Source: Phoronis ovalis
Lineage: Eukaryota; Phoronida; Phoronidae
Reading direction: 5' to 3'
Length of the DNA: 12,732 nucleotides
NCBI GenBank assembly: GCA_028565635.1
Contig: JAOXYB010042804.1
Span: forward strand, 1-12,732
This document shows positions 8,246 to 12,732 of this stretch, piece by piece (position 1 is the stretch's first letter; every line of letters begins with the position of its first letter). Both the position numbers and the translations under genes were made by a program. The notes beneath the pieces were generated by a model. It saw only the letters and a list, made by a program, of their open reading frames with translations, did no database searches and had not been told where the DNA came from.

Positions 8246-8764
8246 TCATTTCACAGAAATGTCGACTGTGTGCCAAGGAAGAGCTAACCAATGTGCACAA
8301 ACTCTGCACTATCACAGTCACACATACAGTTACCTGAGCTTGATGAGTACTATTTAGTCATCTGAATTGTGAGGTGCAGATGCTGAATTTAATTAGCCAA
8401 AAGAGGCATAATATGAAACAGATGAACTCCTGTGTACTGGTGCTAGATGTTCAAGAGATGCAACTGTTGGTTTTCTGGAGGCTGGTTTGCCAGCTTGAAG
8501 TGCAGCAGGACTTCATATGACATACTATTGGAGAGAACTGATTACCGCCTTGTGATAACTTTTTACCAAAAACTGTGAAGCATTGTAATAATTTAATACA
8601 GAGGTCATTTATTCTAAATTATCTGACTATTTAAAAGCTTAATTGAAAATCTTTTTTTCACAATATTTCAAAATAGGCTATGGCAATGATCAGAGATGAT
8701 TTCCTGGATATAGAATTATTTTTAAACAGACAACCAGACACAATTATTTCTCTAAACACTAGTA
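8246..8764. repeat. Segmental duplication, copy B
   Basis: Diverged partner of 6474-7097, offset about 1.77 kb and in the same orientation. It has several indels relative to copy A and more stops in the plus-strand reading. In the minus-strand frame both copies keep a short similar stretch (copy A ARKPTAASLEH, copy B SRKPTVASLEH), but similarity in one frame is expected from nucleotide similarity alone. As in copy A, the block is followed downstream by LRR-derived sequence, so the duplicated unit included both parts. Confidence 0.8.
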
Positions 8765-8813
8765 TAAATGCATGTATCATTGTGGCCAATATTTTTTTTC
8801 ACTTAAAAGAAAC

Positions 8814-8998
8814 GAGTCTGTGCAAGAACAAGTTTAGTAAGTGACAGACTTTTTAGATATGATTCATTTAAACGATGTGAGTTTGTACAGAGAACAAGTT
8901 TGGCAAGTGACAGATTGTATACTTTTTATATATGATTCACTTAAATGAAGTGAGTTTGTGCAAAGAACAAGTTTGGCAAGAGTGACAGATTGTATACT
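8814..8998 (+). repeat. Three tandem copies of an LRR-derived segment
   Basis: Units start at 8814, 8879 and 8952 (lengths about 65, 73 and 47). Each has GAGTYTGT, then a CAAGAACAAGTTT-like core, then AAGTGACAGA. The first two also have ATATGATTCAYTTAAA. The core matches the LRR-coding sequence at 7711-7750 (GTGCAAGAACAAGTTTAGC and on to GATTGTATAC). The array therefore arose by amplification of part of a dead LRR exon. Confidence 0.75.
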
Positions 8999-9058
8999 AG
9001 ACCACTATACACAATGTATTGAAGAGCGGTTAAGCATGGAAGAGCAGATACCATATGC

Positions 9059-9114
9059 CTTGAAGAATTGTTGGAACTGGATGTAGGAAAGATAACCAGT
9101 TGAGTGCCCTGTAA
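9059..9114 (+). pseudogene. LRR gene relic, second cluster
   Basis: 9059-9085 reads LEELLELDV. After a frameshift, 9085-9111 reads RKDNQLSAL, followed by a stop. Together these match the two halves of an LRR unit and correspond to LKQLDV and MKDNHLSDV in the first cluster. This is the downstream partner of the first cluster in the 1.77-kb duplication. Confidence 0.5.
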
Positions 9115-9137
9115 ACGGAAGCATCCAAGTGACTTCT

Positions 9138-9282
9138 AAGTCATGGCCACGAGATAATAAGTTTCGGGAATGAGATATACCGACATGTTTAATTTTTTAT
9201 AAGGCAGGGGAACAAGATACCAAGTCATGGCCATGAGATAGTAAGTCTGCATAAGATATTTTGTTCCTACGACTTGTGGCCA
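9138..9282. repeat. 21-bp tandem array ending in an inverted unit
   Basis: Units of exactly 21 bp start at 9138, 9159, 9180, 9201, 9222 and 9243. Two unit types are seen. One reads AAGTCATGGCCACGAGATAA plus T (9138 and 9222). The other is of the GGGAAYRAGATA type (9159 and 9201). The third unit is badly decayed. At 9264-9282 a unit appears in reverse orientation (its complement reads AAGTCGTAGGAAC), so the array folds back. The minus-strand frame across it shows the expected 7-residue period (YYLVAMT repeated) and is not a gene. Confidence 0.8.
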
Positions 9283-10046
9283 AAAAAAAAGACAATTGTG
9301 GCTTTGTTGTGGTTTGACAGGAAAGGTTCTGATGAAAATATTCTTTTGTTCCCATGGTTTCATCAGACTGAAAAGTCTTTACCTATTCACGTTGCCTTGC
9401 ATGAATTTAACAGGGCGATTCAGTATATATATACATCAAACCATGGCAGTGTGGTGTTTTAACATTTTGTGATGGCATTATATAAAACTAAATGAAATAA
9501 TTTCAAAAAGATGAGTCTGGTTTCTGCATGAGCTACTAACATTCCAAAGACGTGGGCAGCCTCCCATGTATCCAATAGAAACTAGTTAAATAAATACAAT
9601 GTAACATGGTTTGGTGCTTCGACTGAGTATTCTGCACTGTTACTGAACTACGAGAACCATTCTTGTTGCTGTACATATCAACCATACAAGGTGGCTTAAA
9701 GCAAATTCCTTGTGACCTTGTTTATCCAAGTAACTTTGTCTTAAAAAATAGAGCTTTTAAACAAATTTAAAAACAGTCCATAAGGCACTTCTTTATAATA
9801 GGTGTGCATGATGCTGGTAATGGATATGTATCCAAAAGCTATGGGTATTTTTTTAGTCATTCATTTCGTAGCATTGTTCACACAGTTTTGCATGTATATA
9901 ACCTTCCACAGTTTGAAATAAACAGAATTTAATCATGCGTCAAAGTTTGTTTCTTCAGTATAATTACAAATCAGTTTTCTAGGTAGCCCCATGGATCTCA
10001 GCCCATTATTTTAAAATCATTTTTCACTGATTCACCCTCTACTATG
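9283..10046. other. Gene-free interval
   Basis: The 62-codon frame at 9274-9462 starts inside the repeat array and has no recognisable domain. AATAAA motifs near 9588 and 9917 are isolated. GATGAAA...TTTCATC (about 9330-9363) could form a short stem. Nothing here is strong enough to call. Confidence 0.45.
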
Positions 10047-10047
10047 A

Positions 10048-10058
10048 AATATGGCGGT
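10048..10058 (+). promoter_or_regulatory. YY1-like site overlapping an ATG
   Basis: AATATGGCGGT matches 10 of 11 positions of the YY1 consensus AANATGGCGGC. In animal genes such sites often overlap the translation start. Here the ATG (10051-10053) opens a 36-codon frame with a hydrophobic stretch, described in the next entry. Confidence 0.35.
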
Positions 10059-10161
10059 TGTGATGGCAAAAAGTGGTTCTATATGGCTCCTGCACGGGAT
10101 TCTTCTTGTCAGTTTCTTAATATCACATTATCAGATTTTTCGATCCTGCAAACTAATTTAA
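10051..10161 (+). other. Short ORF with a signal-peptide-like N-terminus
   Basis: The frame starts at the YY1-overlapping ATG and encodes 36 residues. It begins MAVVMAKSGS, continues with hydrophobic IWLLHGILLVSFLI (residues 11-24) and ends with RSCKLI. The positive residue before a hydrophobic core is like a secretory signal or a single membrane span. It could be a small protein or the first exon of a spliced gene (a weak GTCAGT donor lies inside it). It overlaps a competing minus-strand exon candidate at 10109-10168, and both cannot be right with confidence. Confidence 0.2.
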
Positions 10162-10168
10162 CAGCCTC
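10109..10168 (-). other. Candidate terminal exon on the minus strand
   Basis: On the minus strand a good acceptor (TTATTTACAG, ending at 10169) is followed by 19 open codons, EAVKLVCRIEKSDNVILRN, and a TGA at 10111-10109. This looks like the C-terminus of a spliced protein, but I do not recognise it. The only partner seen upstream on the same strand is the open stretch in the right arm of the hairpin at 10234-10548, and no firm donor links them. Confidence 0.2.
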
Positions 10169-10233
10169 CTGTAAATAATTAAGAAGATGTGTTAGAACAT
10201 AGTGATTGCTCTTTACAGTGGGAATTCAAATGA

Positions 10234-10548
10234 CAAAAGTATATAATCCTTACCATACGAGTTAAAATATTATATTCCTGATACTCTGTGCCTATCGAAT
10301 TCCAGCATTGACTTATACTCCAGTCATCATTTAGAACTCCCACACTGACACATTGACAAAAAATACCAACAGCATATTTCTTGCACGTCTTCCACCAAGA
10401 TTTCAGGGTACTGTTTGCGCATTTTTTGATGACATGCCAGTGCAGAGTTCCAAATGGTGACTGGAGTAGTCAAAGTTGAAGTTCGATAGGCACACAGTAT
10501 GAGATGCATAATATTATAACTCGTATGGTAAGGATTATATACTTTTTG
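10234..10548. repeat. Long foldback hairpin, about 315 bp
   Basis: The left half is the reverse complement of the right half almost to the centre. The outer arm includes a perfect 26-bp match, 10239-10264 against 10517-10542. Pairing then continues with indels through TGTGCCTATCGAA, ACTCCAGTCAYCATTT and a GAACTC block, to an inner CTTG (10380-10383) and CAAG (10396-10399) around a 12-base loop. Overall identity is about 80-85 percent in the outer two thirds. It may be a foldback or MITE-type insertion or an inverted local duplication. A transcript would form a long double-stranded stem. The minus-strand open frame 10327-10611 spans the right arm and the loop (for example KMRKQYPEILVEDVQE). 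Confidence 0.8.
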
Positions 10549-10551
10549 GAC

Positions 10552-10559
10552 GGTTGGTC
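10552..10559. repeat. Left target-site duplication
   Basis: GGTTGGTC, repeated exactly at 10965-10972, immediately outside the inverted repeats of the element between them. Confidence 0.65.
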
Positions 10560-10964
10560 CTCGGGGGGCACTCAAGGTTTTTTTACTACGGGGATGTGCC
10601 GCGGAACCCAATCCAAACTTTTAGCTTGTGGTAGTAAACCCAATCCAAATTTTTTGAAAGTTTGAGGTAGCAATCCAAATTTTGTGAAATATAAGGGTAG
10701 CAATCCAAAATTTTAAATATTTGAGTATAGTAATCCATTTTTACGCAAACTGACTGATACAAACCAAATTCCAAAATTTATTTATGGATACAAACCTAAA
10801 ATTAATCCAAATTATTTGCTGTAAGCAGTGGGTAGCAATCCAAATTTTTGAATATCTTTACGGTAGCAATCCAAAAAAATGCAGCAAGAAGTATACAATC
10901 CAAATCCAAAATTTTCAAATGGGCTGCACACCCCCACCAAAAAATAACTTGAGTACCCCCCGGG
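10560..10964. mobile_element. 405-bp nonautonomous DNA-transposon-like element
   Basis: The left end is CTCGGGGGGCACTCAAG. The right end, reverse-complemented, is CCCGGGGGGTACTCAAG (15 of 17 identical), and both continue into a T-rich run and then a G-rich stretch and TGTGC. The element is flanked by the 8-bp direct repeat GGTTGGTC. Terminal inverted repeats with an 8-bp target duplication fit superfamilies such as hAT, P or Merlin, but no transposase is encoded, so the superfamily is open. The inside is filled by a minisatellite. GGGGGGTACTC-type ends followed by GATGTGC resemble dispersed repeats I associate with several marine invertebrate genomes, a recollection rather than a search result. 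Confidence 0.7.
10610..10910. repeat. Internal minisatellite, period about 30 bp
   Basis: The phrase GGTAGCAATCCAAA or close variants recurs. The GGTAG or TATAG landmarks end at 10634, 10670, 10700, 10730, 10835 and 10866, with spacings of 36, 30, 30, a decayed stretch, then 31. AATCCAAA-like cores also occur between them. The minus-strand frames over this region (LDCY and related words repeated) are artefacts of the repeat. Confidence 0.8.
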
Positions 10965-10972
10965 GGTTGGTC
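10965..10972. repeat. Right target-site duplication
   Basis: GGTTGGTC, identical to 10552-10559. Confidence 0.65.
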
Positions 10973-11024
10973 ACTTTCACTGTGATTTACTATACAAGGA
11001 TTCCTGATGTTCCGTAAGCCACAC

Positions 11025-11053
11025 CCATCAGAAGTTATCTGAGGCATAGCATG
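11025..11053 (-). repeat. Inverted copy of the motif that opens the 1536 repeat
   Basis: Read on the minus strand this is CATGCTATGCCTCAGATAAC then TTCTGATGGG. The second unit of the 1536 duplication has GCTATGCCTCAGACACC then TTCTGTCGG. Thirteen bases are identical, followed by further matches. This suggests a common dispersed repeat in the two places. Confidence 0.4.
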
Positions 11054-12732
11054 AACTCTCGAAATTGGGATTATACCATGTGTTGCATGCATAGTTTTGT
11101 GAGTTTGCATATCAAAAGAAATCAAAGTATTTTTTAAAGCAATTCAAAGGATGACATGAAACATCTCAATGTTTGAATAAGTTGAAGACAAGTCGAGCCC
11201 ATTTTTACCATGCAAAACGTATAACAAATACTAAATAGAATTGCCCTTTGTTTTTTAGGGAAATAATAACAATTGTAATACACTCTATGACCTGCAATCT
11301 TATTAAAGTTGTATGTCATAAGAGTGATCAGCGAGAGTTTGAACTTTCAGTTTCAATTGTCTGAAAGCAGAAAATTAAAATGATATATTAATTACTATTA
11401 GTTGGACACACTTTGTCAAATTTTCTTAATTCCCACAACAATTTTTAAACGTATAATAATCCAAATCAATTACCTTCTTTATGCAATATCCGTTTCCTTT
11501 AATCAAAACTTAACACAAACTGCAAGAGTTCTACAACACGTTGTAATGTATGAAAATCCAAGATGGCTACCAGAGCTGGAGGTATAATGGGATTTTAAAA
11601 TGTCGAACAGGTTTACATGTATTATGTAACTCTTGCCGTAATTCTTTCATATTGCAAACTGGGAACTCACGCTGGGATCCCAGGTACCACCTGTCGGTCA
11701 AACTGGAACTAGTCTACGCAAAGAAAGAATTATGAACTCTTTGAACAATCGCAAAGCATAACAAATATACTGGTTTCATATTTCTGGGACAATAATACTA
11801 AGTTCATAGACCAGACATTTCGAAAAATCTTTTCTTTACAAAAAGTGAGATAACGATGTTTACAATCAGAACTTATTTCTTTTCGGTTTTCCTCAGTATA
11901 AAATCACTTGGCAAATTCGAACTTATTAGTATTTATGGGGGTAATAATAATCGGCACTGGCTAATGAACGCGGCCGGCCTGGGGAACACCAATAAAAATG
12001 ATTCAGTTTTTGTCAATATTGGTTTCATTATACAATTTAAGAAGAAAATTAATATTTTTCTAGAGCATCGAATCGGGCATCTAACACGTAAAATGCTCCA
12101 TTACACGGGAATCGAATTGACATACACATTTCAGTAAGTCGGTGACATGCATGTTAGGCAGAGGATGTGGAAAGCGCACACTTCCTTCCCAAAAGAAATA
12201 AAACATATATTTCTTAACATTTAAATTGCACCTGAAATTTTACAAATTATAATAAACGTTGACAAAAGAGTTTATTATATAAAAGATCATTCTTTCACAA
12301 ACAAATAGGTCAGGAATGGCAATATTACCTTGAATTTATCCGTAACACTCGGAATAACGATTTTGGGAAACCTTCCCTAAGTAGCAGTTTATTGCGACAT
12401 ACTTACTGTTTGCTACCTAAAATTTGTTATAAATGCGTTCACAGCTTCTAAAACATACCAATCTCGTAGATCGAAAGAACAGTTTCAAAAACAGTACAAT
12501 TGGCAGAATGATAAAATACCAGAAACACGGATCGGGACCAAAAATGCGCCTTTATTGAGTTACTATTAAGTTTTAGAAGACGGATAGGTGGAGCCAGGAA
12601 TTAAATAATTTTTGTGATTAAATAAGTGTATAAATACTTGAAGGAAAACTAAAGTCAAACATTATTTTTTAAATTGTGCAATTCTAATAAAACTCTTTTT
12701 GAAAATTTAGAAAATTAACAAAAAATAATACT
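11054..12732. other. Right end of the window, no supported gene
   Basis: AT-rich DNA. The longest frame (11856-12137, plus strand, 93 codons) has no recognisable domain. It passes through one GC-rich patch (GCGGCCGGCCTGGGG) but otherwise has random-looking composition. No tRNA, array or transposon end was seen. Confidence 0.45.
11563..11581 (+). other. Possible first coding exon of an unknown downstream gene
   Basis: ATGGCTACCAGAGCTGGAG sits in a CAAGATGGCTAC context that resembles both a good start site and a YY1 site (11560-11570, 9 of 11). It would read MATRAG and then a split codon. A GTATAA donor-like sequence follows at 11582. Nothing recognisable continues in the remaining 1.1 kb, so the next exon would have to be outside the window or the call is wrong. 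Confidence 0.15.

Noticed and set aside
9136-9363. 75-codon minus-strand ORF
   Set aside because: Most of it is the 21-bp array read as 7-residue repeats.
10802-11125. 107-codon minus-strand ORF across the right end of the 405-bp element
   Set aside because: It runs through the inverted repeat and the minisatellite, and its repeated words (LDCY and similar) come from the repeat. The non-repeat N-terminal part is not recognised.
12090-12120. B-box-like sequence suggesting a tRNA
   Set aside because: GGGAATCGAATTG only loosely resembles a tRNA B box. No A box, acceptor stem or cloverleaf could be built around it.
11856-12137. 93-codon plus-strand ORF
   Set aside because: No recognisable motif, AT-driven residue composition and no splice or poly(A) context. 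It is likely a chance ORF.
1-12732. CRISPR array, bacterial operon or phage system
   Set aside because: No equal repeats with unique spacers and no ribosome-binding sites or operon packing. The spliced gene shows the DNA is eukaryotic.

Overview
The window is AT-rich nuclear DNA from an animal, probably an invertebrate. The evidence is a protein-coding gene split into short exons with clean GT...AG introns, an AATAAA polyadenylation signal and a decayed transposon landscape. There is no bacterial operon structure. The species cannot be fixed from the sequence. A recognisable SNAPC2 homologue makes a non-dipteran metazoan likely.

Region by region. Positions 1-1016 hold no recognisable gene, only a CTCF-like site, a bZIP-type direct repeat and one consensus splice donor at the very start. 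Positions 1017-1271 look like the promoter and noncoding first exon of the main gene: a TATA box, CpG-richer sequence and a strong donor. The first intron (1272-2207) contains a tandem duplication of about 111 bp. Positions 2210-4826 encode a complete six-coding-exon gene for a 362-residue SNAPC2 (SNAP45) homologue, a subunit of the snRNA-activating protein complex that starts Pol II and Pol III snRNA transcription. Its largest intron (3104-3818) carries a possible alternative terminal exon with its own stop and polyadenylation signal, a CTCF-like site and a perfect short palindrome.

Downstream, 4900-6470 is gene-free AT-rich sequence. Positions 6474-9114 are a diverged tandem segmental duplication with an offset of about 1.77 kb. 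Each copy joins a roughly 0.5-0.6 kb conserved block to decayed leucine-rich-repeat coding sequence, so this is the graveyard of an LRR gene. Positions 9138-9282 are a 21-bp-period tandem array ending in an inverted unit.

Positions 10234-10548 form a near-complete foldback hairpin of about 315 bp. It is followed 11 bp later by a 405-bp nonautonomous DNA-transposon-like element (10560-10964) with terminal inverted repeats, an 8-bp target-site duplication and an internal 30-bp-period minisatellite. The last 1.7 kb has no supported gene, only a possible seven-codon first exon at 11563.

The only gene whose function can be stated is SNAPC2. The rest is best read as repeats, relics and candidate exons that need transcript data.
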